Source of the DNA: Meloidogyne chitwoodi
Lineage: Eukaryota > Nematoda > Chromadorea > Rhabditida > Meloidogynidae
Length of the DNA: 64,000 nt
Reading direction: 5' to 3'
Assembly (NCBI GenBank): GCA_015183035.1
Contig: JACZZP010000011.1
Coordinates: 992,001 to 1,056,000 of the forward strand
The notes beneath the pieces were generated by a model. It did not search any database, was not told where the DNA came from, and saw only the letters and a list, made by a program, of their open reading frames with translations. Positions within the stretch are counted from its first letter, which is position 1; every line of letters begins with the position of its first letter. Positions 35,239-46,892 of the stretch are shown one piece after another. Position numbers and translations under genes: made by a program.

Positions 35239-36307
35239 TGAAAGAAAAAATTACTAAATATAATTCTTTTTAAAAAATAATATTTTTATTCCAAAGAAAT
35301 ATTTTAATTCAAAATATATAGTTATATTAGATCAAAAAATATAACAAACTAGGGCATTAAAAATTAAATTTAAATATATTTTTTTTATTTTTCAAAACAG
35401 TTATTTTTATTATTTATTTGCTATGTATCTTTTCTAAACAAAAAGGAGTCATATATCATTTGAAAATACTGCATTTTATGCAAGGAAATTTGAGATTTTA
35501 AGACTGATGACTGAACTACCCAAAGAATGGGGGTATAATTCAGTTGGAAGAGTGAGAGGGTAATTTATGTTGGAAGGCTAGAATTTCAACTTTTTTCACC
35601 TTTTACACTCTTTTCATGGGTTATTGCAGAACATTTTATTTTAAATTAATTTTGAATTTTTTATAAATAACCAAAGGAAGAATTAATAAGATATATTTTG
35701 TTTTTTTACATGTTATTTGCTGATTCATGTATTCACCTGTTCATGAATTTAAGAACCCAAATAAATATAAAAATCAACGTTGATCTTTTAGAAGGAAAAA
35801 GAATTTTTTGCGCTGAAATTTTATTCTAATAACAGTTTCTCAAATTCCCTATAAAAAAATTGTGGCAAATGGGTGAGATGTTGAGTAATTCGATCCAAAG
35901 AATAATATACTCAGAGAAAGAAAAATCCCCCGCATCATCTCCTCTATATACTCATATCTTTAGAACAGAATAATACAACTACAACAGAGAGTCCAATTTC
36001 TTATCCTCGGATCTCCTCATCATCACCAATTACTAGGTACATACAACCAATACCTTTATCGTCAACATATCGTTCCTTCATTTGCGCCATCATTGAAATT
36101 AGTTACATATCGTTTCCCCTGTGAGTGTTGTAGAGAGGAACCGTTAAATTATATAATGAAGGATATGACTTACTTTTATTTTAGTTAATATTTTAGTCTT
36201 TATTTTGAGAAAAAATTTTCAGTTAAGTTTAAAAACTAAAAAAACAGCAAAAATTGTTAAGAATAATATTTGTCTACACTAAATTTCTTTTAAAATTATT
36301 TAAAATA
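35239..36307. other. Intergenic region of about 1 kb
   Basis: AT-rich with a short less AT-rich stretch at 35870-36060 (CATCATCTCCTCTATATACT and following). That stretch could be a 5' untranslated exon or promoter of the gene starting at 36308. No open coding exon was recognised. Confidence 0.4.
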
Positions 36308-37456
36308 ATGCCGGCAAAAACAACAATAACAAATAGAAAACGAAGCGCAGAGATTTGCCCTCATCCTCCACATTTATTAAATAAACGCTATTGGGAAGAC
36401 AAAACAGGAAAAGACCGTATTAGTAAATCTGGTAGGTAGTTAACATTAAAAAATAATAATAATTTCTATTATGTCTTATTATTTTTAAGGTATTCAAAAT
36501 ATTTGCACAAAGGCAGAAATTCCCGTTAAGGATAAGTCACGAGTTGAATCAAGTCCAATAAAAAAACATTTTGAACTATCATTTCCTCCATCTAAAAATA
36601 AAACAAATTCTTTGGACATTAATTTATTAACAAATAATTTAACAACAATTTCTAATACATCTGATACAATATTAAAAAATAATCAAAAAATAAATTACAA
36701 CCAAAATAATATTTTTCAATCATCAAATATTCCTCCATTTCTTTCCTCACTTCAATCATCATTTCCTTTTCGATTTCCAATTCCTTCTAACGAATTACAA
36801 TCTCTCTCTAATTTTGAAGAATTAATGCGGGTAGAACCTTCCCAGTTTAATTTTCAAATGTTTCAACCACCACCACCGCCATCTTTTTATTTTCCTCCAA
36901 TGCCTCCTCATTTTGGATCATTTTCTAGACCAATGTTTCATCAAGAAGGAACTTCGACAGGAATTATGCACCCATCTACTTTTTCGACATCTCAACAATT
37001 TCCTCAGATTTTAAATGAAAAACAAAATATTGAAGAATGTAAAGCTTTAACACAATTAATGGAAATATTTAATAAAAATCAAGCAGCAAAAGAATCAATG
37101 AGTTATAATCAACAACAAAGTCACAGTACTAAATGCATCAGTGGAAATAATAAAGAACATAAAATTAAATCTTGGTAATTTTACTATTAAAATTAGAATT
37201 TAAAAATAAAATTTTGGAAGATTTTAAATAAAAAATAAATAAATAATTAAATAAATAATTATTATTTAGCATTTCTGATGATCAAATAGACAAAATGTTA
37301 GACGAAATGATTAAAGATCGAGAGAAAAAATTGAAAGGGCAAAATTCACCAAATGATAAACGTCTTTGTATTTTACCATTACCTGTGCCTATCCCCATAA
37401 TTGTCCCATTATCTAATGATTTTATACTTAAATATTTTGCTACTAAAAGAAATTAG
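36308..37456 (+). CDS. Low-complexity nuclear-type protein, unrecognised
   Basis: Three exons. The first is 36308-36430 (MPAKTTITNRKRSAEICPHP, PHLLNKRYWEDKTGKDRISK). The second is about 36490-37176 (IQNICTKAEIPVKDKSRVES; the long Asn/Ser/Pro/Phe-rich part with PPPPPSFYFPPMPPHFG). The third is 37271-37456 (CISDDQIDKMLDEMIKDREK, then CILPLPVPIPIIVPLSNDF). The basic N-terminus could act as a nuclear localisation signal. The LPVPIPIIVPL stretch recalls the proline-valine tracts of sine-oculis-binding-protein-like factors, but no zinc finger is present, so this is only a hint. No signal peptide or membrane helix. Splice joins keep frame, which supports a real gene. Confidence 0.6.
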
Positions 37457-37795
37457 CCTAAATTTGTAAATATTATAATTTAAGAAAATTTTTTCTTAAA
37501 TATTGTTCATATTAATTTAGTTTTCTACTAAATATTAAAAATCCTAGAAGAACATTTTTGAATTAAATATATATTTTTTAATTTTATAAATTTATTAGGT
37601 AATATACATATTAATAATAGTAGTCTAAAACAAAAAAATATGGAAATAAACAAGGCTAATTTAAAAGTTTTAATTAAATTAGGAAGAATAAAACAAATGA
37701 AATGGACGGATATAATTTATATAGAATATTTAAAGAAAAATAGAATTATTTAAAAACAATATGGCTAAAATTTGTACATTTTTAAAATTAATAAA
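37457..37795. other. Convergent 3' intergenic region
   Basis: AT-rich spacer between two converging 3' ends, with no visible feature. Confidence 0.5.
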
Positions 37796-40277
37796 TTAAC
37801 TACGATGCTCTTTACTAAAAACCGCAGTTCTCAATGCATCTTCAGGATTTATTTCTAAAAGCACTTCTGTTCCTAAAAATAAATAAGAATTTTGAAAAAA
37901 AAATAATAAAATTACCTCTATTAAATGGCAAGGAGGTAGAACCGTCAAGAATTAAATGAGCATTTTTACAGCGAGACTGAAAATTTTTTAGATTAGTAAA
38001 AATAATAAATCAAAAGTTATAAAAAAGCTGGCAATCCTTAACAATTGGGGCGCCACCCCAAATAATCGTAGTGGAATAGTAAAAACATATTTTTAGGGGT
38101 TATCGAGGGCGCTAATTACGAATCTGATATCAGTTTTTTCTTATCACTAATTTTTAAGATCACAGATTTTATCAAAATTTTCGCTCATTTGTTGATTCAT
38201 GATGGGCATAGTGGAGGTACAGACCGTACGTTGTTGTAAATATTGAATAGCAGATTCTTTTGTATTAATAAACTGAGTAATTTGGAAAATATCCATGATA
38301 AAATCTGTATTTTTAAAATTAGTGATAAAATGATAAGGACTAGTGATAAGATCAGATTCGTAATCAGAGCCCTCGATAACCCCTAAAAACACGTTTTTAT
38401 TATTCCTCTGCGATTATTTGGGGTGGCGCCAATTAATTGTTAAGGATTGCCAAAAAGCTATTTACTTTTATCAAAATTTTATTGGCAAAACCACGAATAG
38501 ACATTTTTGGAAATGTTGCATTGAAAACGGGATCACGAACACTGAACGCCATTTCTAAAATAAATTTTTAAAATTTTACAAACTAAAATTAAAATTTGTT
38601 TCCTTTACTCGTTAATTCTGGCCCAAATCTTAATTTTTCATTAAATTGACGACAAATATTTTGAATCATTTCTGCATCTACCAGTTGATCTATTTTCAAA
38701 CCCATTTTGTCAATTACAGACAGGATTTCTTCGATTGTCTGTTCAGTCATTCGGTTAATATTAAAATGCCTAAAATTTATAAAAATAAAATTATCAGAAT
38801 TTTAAAATTACCATGAAGACGACCCTGTTCCAGTACAAATGGTCATTCCTGAACTTTTTTGTTTTGTCATTGGCCCATTGTCAATTTGGACATCATAATA
38901 AGAAACCTAAAATTAAAATTATTTTCATATTAATTTTAATAAATACTAACACGGGCTGCATGACTTTCACCAATGAAGACTTCGTTGAGAGCCAACCAAC
39001 GACTGCTACTAAGACTATAATCAAGCGCCGTTTTTATTTCTTGGTCTTCATCATCAGAACTGTTTAAAATTATTTTTATCAAAATAAATATCAAAGTCAA
39101 AAATCATATTAAAATATATAATTATACCTGAAAACCGTTTTGCGTGAGTGTTCCAAATTAATTTCATCTGCATTTTCCTCTTCAGCCATTTCTTCAGCTG
39201 TATGAACACTTTGATCATTCACATTAGATTTGACAATGCCATTTGTTAGATTTTCATTTTGTTGTTGAATTGAAGAAGAGGAGGAGGAAGAAGAAGAAAT
39301 ACCATTTTCAACAACTTGATTAACAAAAGATACACGAATTCGCTGTCGCCATAGCCAACAAAAATCAGGTGAAGATGAATCTTCAAGAAAATTTCGAATT
39401 ACTTGATCGGCAGGATGACGAGATTTTCCACTTAAGCAAAGAAATCCTTCTGACCTAAAATAAACAGTATGACATTATTCACTAATTTTTAATGTTTATA
39501 ACTACCCAAAAATTGTAAATTTTCATAGAATAAAATTTTAAAAACTAACCCAATCGGATCAGTGTTAATACCAATAACAGGTTTATCCGCGTTAATCACT
39601 CTTTTAGCAGCAGTTAAGAAAGTTCCATCACCACCAGCAGAAATAATAAAATCTCCCCAATCAACAAACTCATCTGAATATTGACGACGCTTTACAACGC
39701 GATATTGAATATTATGCTGTCTAGATAAAAAAATTGATGTCTAATAAATTTTATTATTAAAGGTTATAATCAAAATGTATATTATATGTGTAGAGTTAGT
39801 GCACAATAAGAATTAAAATGTATAAATGGAAATATGCCGCAAAATTAAATATTAAAATTTTTAACTTACTCAAGCTCACGTGAAATAGCTGCAATATACT
39901 GTTGCTGTTGGTCATGCCTCTGTTTTAAATCAACCGCACTTGAATACTTTTGGCCTAACTAAAATAATATATATTTCACCTCAAATAAATAAAAAAAACC
40001 TGAGTGATTAACTGTCGATCATTAAACGATTCAAAGGGTTTGTTAAGCTTCTCAAACTCATATTCGAGTAATGAAGATTTAGAGACAATGACTGCTCGTT
40101 TTGGCTGAAAATAGAAAAGACTGCTTATAATTTTAAACTCTTATAAACTTTAAAATTGATAAATCAAATTTCAATAAGAAATAAATTTAAAAATACCTTA
40201 AATGGTTTAAAAATATTCTGTTGACTTAATTCATTTCCATTCGTACTTTTTTGTTTTTCATTATCTTTAATTTGCAT
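37796..40277 (-). CDS. NADK2: Mitochondrial NAD kinase (NADK2-type)
   Basis: Phosphorylates NAD to NADP; the NADK2 branch is mitochondrial in animals. Conserved blocks on the minus strand: PKRAVIVSKSSLLEYEFEKL; LGQKYSSAVDLKQRHDQQQQ; QHNIQYRVVKRRQYSDEFVD; WGDFIISAGGDGTFLTAAKR (GGDG motif); KPVIGINTDPIGSEGFLCLS; FCWLWRQRIRVSF; RWLALNEVFIGESHAARVSY (conserved NEVFIGE); and KQKSSGMTICTGTGSSSW. The C-terminal exons follow: FGPELTSK, MAFSVRDPVFNATF, and a last exon SRCKNAHLILDGSTSLPFNR ending FSKEHRS (stop at 37796-37798). A Ser/Gln-rich insert lies near 39240-39320. The ATG used (40275-40277) precedes the conserved core, but about 35 in-frame codons rich in Ser/Arg/Lys/Phe lie upstream without an ATG. 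An intron holds a MITE at 38030-38451. Confidence 0.9.
38030..38451. mobile_element. 422-bp MITE in NADK2 intron, 8-bp target duplication AAAAAGCT
   Basis: Direct flanks AAAAAGCT occur at 38022-38029 and 38452-38459. The left end GGCAATCCTTAACAATTGGG and the right end ATTGTTAAGGATTGCC are inverses. Similarity runs through GGCGCCACCCC, AATAATCG, GGGGTTATCGAGGGC and CGAATCTGATATCAG. An 81-codon frame inside it is not a gene. The 8-bp duplication points to the hAT superfamily. It is related in its core to the MITE at 18350-18946. Confidence 0.9.
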
Positions 40278-40589
40278 TTCAATAGTTCCACCAATTGAGC
40301 AAAGGGCACAACGGAATGATTTAAAAGAAAAGGAAGCTCTTTTTAAAAAGGAGAGAAAGGAAGATAACGCAAAACCTTCCGTTTTTATTGTTTAAGTAGT
40401 GAATAGTGATTATTGAATTTTTATATGTATATAATAAAAAATTATATTTAATAGTAACCAGTCAGTAAATGCACGCAAAATTATACATCATAAACTAAAA
40501 ATGGAATGATTAACATGCGTACATATCTGCCAAATTATATAGACCACGTCATTTAAATATAATACAAAAAGTTAAACGATTATTTGAAC
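40278..40589. other. 5' region of NADK2 up to the large element
   Basis: AT-rich sequence. It includes, on the minus strand, about 35 open codons in frame with NADK2 (40278-40390) that could belong to an upstream exon. The target-site copy ATTTGAAC of the large element is at 40582-40589. Confidence 0.5.
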
Positions 40590-40689
40590 GGTTCTGCGAC
40601 TTTTGCGCCGTGGACTTTTGCGCCGCGACGTTTGCGCCGCGACTTTTGCGCCGAAGACTTTTGCGCCGCGACTTTTGCGCCGCTATTAA
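40590..40689. repeat. Left terminal inverted repeat of the 10.5-kb element
   Basis: Begins GGTTCTGCGACTTTTGCGCC. About six tandem copies of GACTTTTGCGCCG-type words follow, with one GACGTTTGCGCCG variant, ending GCTATTAA. Confidence 0.85.
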
Positions 40690-40690
40690 A

Positions 40691-41556
40691 TTCCGCCTAT
40701 AAGAATAAAATAGGGTGTTTTTTGAGTTTTTTTATAATAACTTTATAAATTTTGATTTTTTTATATATAAAGTTATATCCATTCGATAGATTAGGGAAAG
40801 GGCTATCGAATGTATATAAACGTTTTTTGAAAAAATTCGAACAATGTCGAAAAAATGTCAAAAAACGTGTTTTTTTCAAGAGAAAAAGGGGCAGTAGCTG
40901 TGGTTTTTGGACTACAACTTTTTTGTGGATAAAGCTACAGAGTTGGTCCCGCCGGTAGGGCACACCTTCAGACTTTGGGCTATCCAATGGTATAAAAATT
41001 GTTCAGATCGGATAAATATTTAAGGTACTTATCCTCGTGACAAGAATTAAAAATTGATATTTATGAGATGATAGGCAAAGACAAAAGCAAGTTTATTTGA
41101 AAGTGAATAAGATGAGTTGTGGTGTAGTGGTAGTGTGCTGGATTTGCTAATGTGAATGAGGGTTCGAACTCGAAGGTCGAAAATATTTTTTTAAATGTTT
41201 CAAGGCCATCTAGACGCAAGACAAATAATCAATTAATCGCAGGGTGCCATAAAGACGCAGGACAATTAATCGCAAGGGGCCATCTAGACGCAGGACAATT
41301 AATCGCAAGGGGCCATTTAGACGCAATACAATTAATTGCAAGGGGCCATCTAGACGCAATACAATTAATCGCAAGGGCCATTTAGACGCAGGACAATTAA
41401 TCGCAGGGGGCCATTTAGACGCAGGACAATTAATCGCAGGGGGCCATTTAGACGCAGGACAAGTAATACCTTTTTATACAAAAAATCAAAATTTAAAAAG
41501 TAATTAAAAAAAATTCAAAAGAACACCCATATTTCTCTTATAAGATAGATGGAACT
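40691..41556 (+). repeat. Composite repeat A, copy A1
   Basis: Starts CCGCCTATAAGAATAAAATA and ends ATAGATGGAACT, inverted relatives of each other. The tRNA-like sequence is at about 41113-41179. The 33-bp satellite is short here (about 8 degenerate copies, 41203-41465). Confidence 0.75.
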
Positions 41557-42322
41557 AGCGCTCTTCGCGCACTGAAATAAAGAAACGCTTCGCGCTTGTA
41601 ACACTGATTCTAGAATAAAATGAAATATTTTAAATCGTAAGGGCCAAATAAACTCCTTAAAAACATGTAGGGACAAAATCGTTAGATTAAAGCATAACAC
41701 GGATAGTACAATTGAGCTCAAGATGAGCGTGATTTGAGCTCAATTTAAGCTCAAGATTAGCATGATTTGAGCTCAATTTAAGCTCAAGATTAGCATGATT
41801 TGAGCTCAATTTAAGCTCAAGATTAGCATGATTTGAGCTCAATTTAAGCTCAAGATTAGCATGATTTGAGCTCAAAAGGATCTCGATTTGAGCTCAAGAT
41901 AAGCATGATTTTAGCTCGAGTTGAGCTCGATTTGTCTTAAGTGAGCATGATTTGAGCTCATGATGAGCTTGAGTTGAGCTCAAAAGGAGCTCGATTTAAG
42001 CTCAAGATTAGCATGATTTGACTGATTTGAGCTCAAGATGAGCCTGATTTAAGCTCAAGATGAGCTTGATTTGAGCTCAAGATTAAGACTGTTGGCATCC
42101 ATCTGTGATGGTAGAACAGAGGCGAAGGCCCGAGGTGTGGCATTCATCTGTAATGGAGTTACGAAGGCAAAGGCCCGAAGTGTGGCGGGAGTTTTTATTA
42201 ACTGAGATTTTAATGAGTAATTGTTTTTATGCTGTTGAATGAGGGTTTGCCTACCCAAAATTTTCTAGAATCAGTGTTACAAGCGCGAAGCGGTTTCTTT
42301 ATTCCAGTCGCGAAGCGGCTGG
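41557..42322 (+). repeat. Composite repeat B, copy B1 (internally shortened)
   Basis: Both GCGAAGCG-type ends are present (41557-41620 and 42262-42322). The interior is mostly the GAGCTC array (41712-42085), including near-identical direct repeats of about 38 bp at 41735-41875. The GGCTCAAG array and most of the AT-rich part are missing. Confidence 0.7.
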
Positions 42323-42744
42323 TTCCGCCTATAATAATAAAATAGGTCGTTTTTTTGAATTTTTGGAATAACTTTATAAATTTTGATTTTTTTATATATA
42401 AAGTTATATCCATTCGATAGCATTTTGAAAGGGCTATCGAATGTATATAAAAGTTTTTTGAAAAAATTCGAACAATATCGAAAAAATGTCAAAAAACGTG
42501 TTTTTTTACAAGAGAAAAAGAGGCAGTGGCTGCGGTTTTTTGACCACAACTTTTTTGTGGATAAAGGTACAGAGTTGGTCCCGCCGGTAGGGCACACCTT
42601 CAGACTTTGGGCTATCGAATGGTATAAAATGTTTTTGTATCGGATAAAGATTTAAGGTACTTATCCTCGTGACAAGAATTAAAAATTGATATTTATGAGA
42701 TGATAGGCAAAGACAAAAGCAAGTTTATTTGAAAGTGGGTAAGA

Positions 42745-42810
42745 TGAGTTGTGGTGTAGTGGTAGTGTGCTGGATTTGCTAAATTGAGTACGGGTTCGAA
42801 CTCGAAGTCG
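42745..42810 (+). repeat. tRNA-like sequence in repeat A2
   Basis: Reads GAGTTGTGGTGTAGTGGTAG, then GCTGGATTTGCTAAA, then CGGGTTCGAACTCG. Same arm order as the other copies (3322-3388, 41113-41179, 45051-45117, 47318-47382). The anticodon-arm and T-arm flanks vary, but the A-box-like and B-box-like parts are kept. Confidence 0.6.
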
Positions 42811-43267
42811 AAAATATTTTTTAAAAATGTTTCAAAAAAGGCTATCTAGACGCAGGACAATTAATCGCAAGGGGTCATTTAGACGCAAGACAATTAATCG
42901 CAAGGGGTCATTTAGGCGCAAGTCAAGTAATCGCAAGTGGCCATCTAGACGCAGGACAATTAATCGCTAGGGGCCATTTAGACGCAAGACAATTAATCGC
43001 AAGGGGCCATCTAGACGCAAGACAATTAATCGCAAGGGGCCATTTAGACGCAAGACAATTAATCGCAAGGGGCCATTTAGACGCAAGACAATTAATCGCA
43101 AGGGGCCATTTAGACGCAAGACAATTAATCGCAAGGGGACATCTAGACGCAGGACAAATATTCGCAAGGTGCCAGATAGACGCAAGACAAGTAATCGCAA
43201 AGAGCCATCTAGACGCAAGACATTAATCGCAATGGGCCATTTAGACGCAAGACAATTAAATGCAAGG

Positions 43268-43405
43268 GGACATCGACATTCAAATAAATTAAGAATCTGG
43301 GCTCGAATATCATAAATCAAGAAATGAAGGCCTAATAAATAGAGATGATCAATTGACAAAGATCAGAATAAAAGACATTCAAATAAATTAAGAATCTGGG
43401 CTCTC
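43268..43405. repeat. Insertion in the 33-bp array flanked by 30-bp direct repeats
   Basis: A stretch starting GACATTCAAATAAATTAAGA is present at 43275-43304 and again at 43374-43403, with unrelated sequence between. It interrupts the satellite of A2. Confidence 0.7.
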
Positions 43406-43865
43406 TAGACGCAGAACAAATAATCGCATGGGGCCATTTAGACGCAAGACAATTAATCGCAAGGGGTCATTTAGACGCAAGACAATTAATCGCAAGGGGT
43501 CATTTAGACGCAAGACAATTAATCGCAAGGGGTCATTTAGACGCAAGACAATTAATCGCAAGGGGTCATTTAGACGCAAGACAATTAATCGCAAGGGGTC
43601 ATTTAGACGCAAGACAATTAATCGCAAGGGGTCATTTAGACGCAAGACAATTAATCGCAAGGGGTCATTTAGACGCAAGACAATTAATCGCAAGGGGTCA
43701 TTTAGACGCAAGACAATTAATCGCAAGGGGTCATTTAGACGCAAGACAATTAATCGCAAGGGGTCATCTAGACGCAGGACATATATTCGCAAGGTGCCAG
43801 ATAGACGCAAGACAATTAATCGCAAGGGGTCATTTAGACGCAAGACAATTAATCGCTAGGGGCCA

Positions 43866-44626
43866 GCTAGGGCTCAAGTTCGGCTCAATCTTTACTCTTT
43901 AGGCTCAAGCTTGACCCAAGTTAGGCTCAAGTTTGGCTCAATCTTGACTCAATTTTGGGTAAAGGTTGGGTCAATTTAGGCTCAACCTTGGCTTAAGTAT
44001 GGGTTAAGTTAGGCTCAAGTTTGGCTCATACTAAGAGCCCAAAATTCCATGACCCCTTAGAATATACTAAATTTTTCTTTAGAATATTGAAAAAAAATTT
44101 TTATATGTGAAATAATTTTTCTTAACTGAAAGAACCTTTAGAAGCGTGAAGCTGCTTCTCAAGGCTCGTATAATAATAAAATAATTCTTCAATATCAAAC
44201 GAAATTTTAGATTAATTCAAAAAAGGAGCGTATATTTTTAAAAGGGGGCTGATTTTTTAAAAAATGGAAAACCTTTCAGAGATGGGTGGATAAAATTCTT
44301 TTTATATTAAAAATGTGGTTTATGCTTAAAGATTTGTTTTAATAAAAACAGGATGGATTTTAAGTTTTTTTATTTTAGGCGTTTTAAGGGAGTTTTTATT
44401 AACTGAGATTTTAATGAGTAATAGTTTTTTAAGCTGTTGAATGAGGGTTTGCCTTTTTACAGGGGTTAAGGAGCAGCTTATTTTTAAAGTTGATTTTTAT
44501 TTTTAAATAGGTTTTATTTTTTAAGAGAGTTTTGAGGGGTTATTTTCTTATATTTTACCCAAAATTTTCTAGAATCAGTGTTACAAGCGCGAAGCGGTTT
44601 CTTTACTCCAGTCGCGAAGCGGCTGG
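43866..44626 (+). repeat. Composite repeat B, copy B2 (left part missing)
   Basis: Starts directly with the GGCTCAAGTT array (43862-44035), then the AT-rich conserved part, and ends with the CGCGAAGCGG inverted end at 44560-44626. The left end and the GAGCTC array are deleted. Confidence 0.7.
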
Positions 44627-45776
44627 TTCCACCTATAAGAATAAAATAGGGTGTTTTTTGAGTTTTTTTATAATAACTTTATAAATTTTGATTTTTTTAT
44701 ATATAAAGTTATATCCATTCGATAGATTAGGGAAAGGGCTATCGAATGTATATAAAAGTTTTTTGAAAAAATTCGAACAATATCGAAAAAATGTCAAAAA
44801 ACGTGTTTTTTTACAAGAGAAAAAGGGGCAGTAGTTGCGGTTTTTTGACCACAACTTTTTTGTGGATAAAAGTACAGAGTTGGTCCCGCCGGTAGGGCAC
44901 ACCTTCAGACTTTAGGCTATCTAATGGTATAAAAATTGTTTGGATCGGATAAAGATTTAAGGTACTTATCCTCGTGACAAGAATTAAAAATTGATATTTA
45001 TGAGATGATAGGCAAAGACAAAAGCAAGTTTATTTGAAAGTGGGTAAGATGAGTTGTGGTGTAGTGGTAGTGTACTGGATTTGCTAATTTCAATGCCGGT
45101 TCGAACTCGAAGGTCGAAAATATTTTTTTAATGTTTCAAGGCCATCTAGACGCAAGACAATTAATCGCACGCGGCCAGCTAGACGCAAGTCAAGTAATTT
45201 CAAGGAGTCATCTAGACGCAAGACAAGTAATCGCAACGGGCCATCTAGACGCAGGACAATTAATCGCAAGCGGCCAGCTAGACGCAAGTCAAGTAATTTC
45301 AAGGAGTCATCTAGACGCAAGACAAGTAATCGCAAGGGGCCATCTAGACGCAGGACAATTAATCGCAAGGGGCCATCTAGACGCAGGACAATTAATCGCA
45401 ATGGGCCATTTAGACGCAAGTCAAGTAATTTCAAGGAGTCATCTAGACGCAAGACAAGTAATCGCAAGGGGCCATCTAAACGCAGGACAATTAATTTCAA
45501 GGAGTCATCTAGACGCAAGACAATTAATCGCAAGGGGCCATCTAGACGCAGGACAATTAATCGCAAGGGGCCATCTAGACGCAGGACAATTAATCGCAAG
45601 GGGCCATCTAGACGCAGGACAATTAATCGCAATGGGCCATTTAGACGCAATATAAATAATCGCAAGAGGCCATCTAGACGCAGGACAGTAATACCTTTTT
45701 ATACAAAAAATCGAAATTTAAAAAGTAATTAAAAAATTCAAAAAACACCCAAATTCTCTTATAAGATAGGTGGAAC
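44627..45776 (+). repeat. Composite repeat A, copy A3
   Basis: A complete copy with both inverted ends. The tRNA-like sequence is at 45051-45117. The 33-bp satellite of about 17 copies (45140-45690) shows a higher-order pattern of alternating unit types, with ATCTAGACGCAAGACAAGTA recurring every few units. Confidence 0.8.
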
Positions 45777-46892
45777 TAGCGCGCTTCGCGCTTGTAACAC
45801 TGATTCTAGAATGAAATGGAATATTTTAAATCGTAAGGGCTAAATAAACTCCTTAAAAACATGTAGGGACAAAATCGTTAGATTAAAGCATAACACGGAT
45901 AGTACAATTGAGCTCAAGATGAGCGTGATTTGAGCTCATGATAAGCTTAATTTAAGCTCTATATGAGCTCGAGATGAACTCGATTTGAGCTCAATATGAG
46001 CTCGAGATGAACTCAAGATTATTTTGATTTGAGTTCAACTTAAGCTCAAGATGAGTTCGATTAGAGCTCAATTTAAGCTCTATATGAGCTCGAGATGAAC
46101 AAAATTTGGCTCACGTTAGGCCCAGGTTAGTCTCAAGTTCGGCTCAATCTTTACTCTTTAGGCTCAAGCTTGGCCCAAGCTAGGCTTAAGTTTGGCCCAA
46201 TTTAGGCTCAACTTTGGATCAATTTTGACTCAATTTTGGGTAAAGGTTGGGTCAATTTAGGCTCAACCTTGGCTTAAGTATGGGCTAAGTTAGGCTCAAG
46301 TTTGGCTCATACTAAGAGCCCAAAATTCCATAACCCCTTAGAATATACTAAATTTTTCTTTAGAATATTGGTGAAATAATTTTTCTTAACTGAAAGAACC
46401 TTTAGAAGCGTGAAGCTGCTTCTCAAGGCTCGTATAAGAATAAAATAATTCTTCAATATCAAACGAAATTTTAGATTAATTCAAAAAAGGAGCGTATATT
46501 TTTAAAAGGGGGCTGATTTTTTAAAAAATGGAAAACCTTTCAGAGATGGGTGGATAAAATTGTTTTTATATTAAAAATGTGGTTTATGCTTAAAGATTTG
46601 TTTTAATAAAAACAGGATGGATTTTAAGTTTTTTTATTTTAGGCGTTTTAAGGGAGTTTTTATTAACTGAGATTTTAATGAGTAATAGTTTTTTAAGCTG
46701 TTGAATGAGGGTTTGCCTTTTTACAGGGGTTAAGGAGCAGCTTATTTTTAAAGTTGATTTTTATTTTTAAATAGGTTTTATTTTTTAAGAGAGTTTTGAG
46801 GGGTTATTTTCTTATATTTTACCCAAAATTTTCTAGAATCAGTGTTACAAGCGCGAAGCGGTTTCTATATTCCAGTGCGCAAAGCGCGCTGG
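45777..46892 (+). repeat. Composite repeat B, copy B3 (complete)
   Basis: Both inverted ends, the GAGCTC array (45905-46100), the GGCTCAAG array (46110-46320) and the AT-rich part are present. It is the closest match, in inverse orientation, to 981-2136. Confidence 0.8.

Larger units (their letters stand above)
42323..43865 (+). repeat. Composite repeat A, copy A2 (right end missing)
   Basis: The left end is GGTTCCGCCTATAATAATAA-like. The tRNA-like sequence is at 42745-42810. The 33-bp satellite spans 42842-43865, split at 43268-43405 by unrelated sequence. The right inverted end is absent; the array runs straight into the GGCTCAAG array of the next B segment. Confidence 0.75.

Noticed and set aside
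38147..38392. 81-codon frame on minus within NADK2
   Set aside because: Lies within the intronic MITE, crossing its inverted arms.
41113..41179. Functional tRNA gene
   Set aside because: Arms are in tRNA order, but acceptor and T-stem pairing is poor and the anticodon cannot be fixed; better seen as a tRNA-derived repeat part.
42842..43865. CRISPR-like regular repeat array
   Set aside because: Units are contiguous with no unique spacers, and the genome is eukaryotic; it is a satellite.
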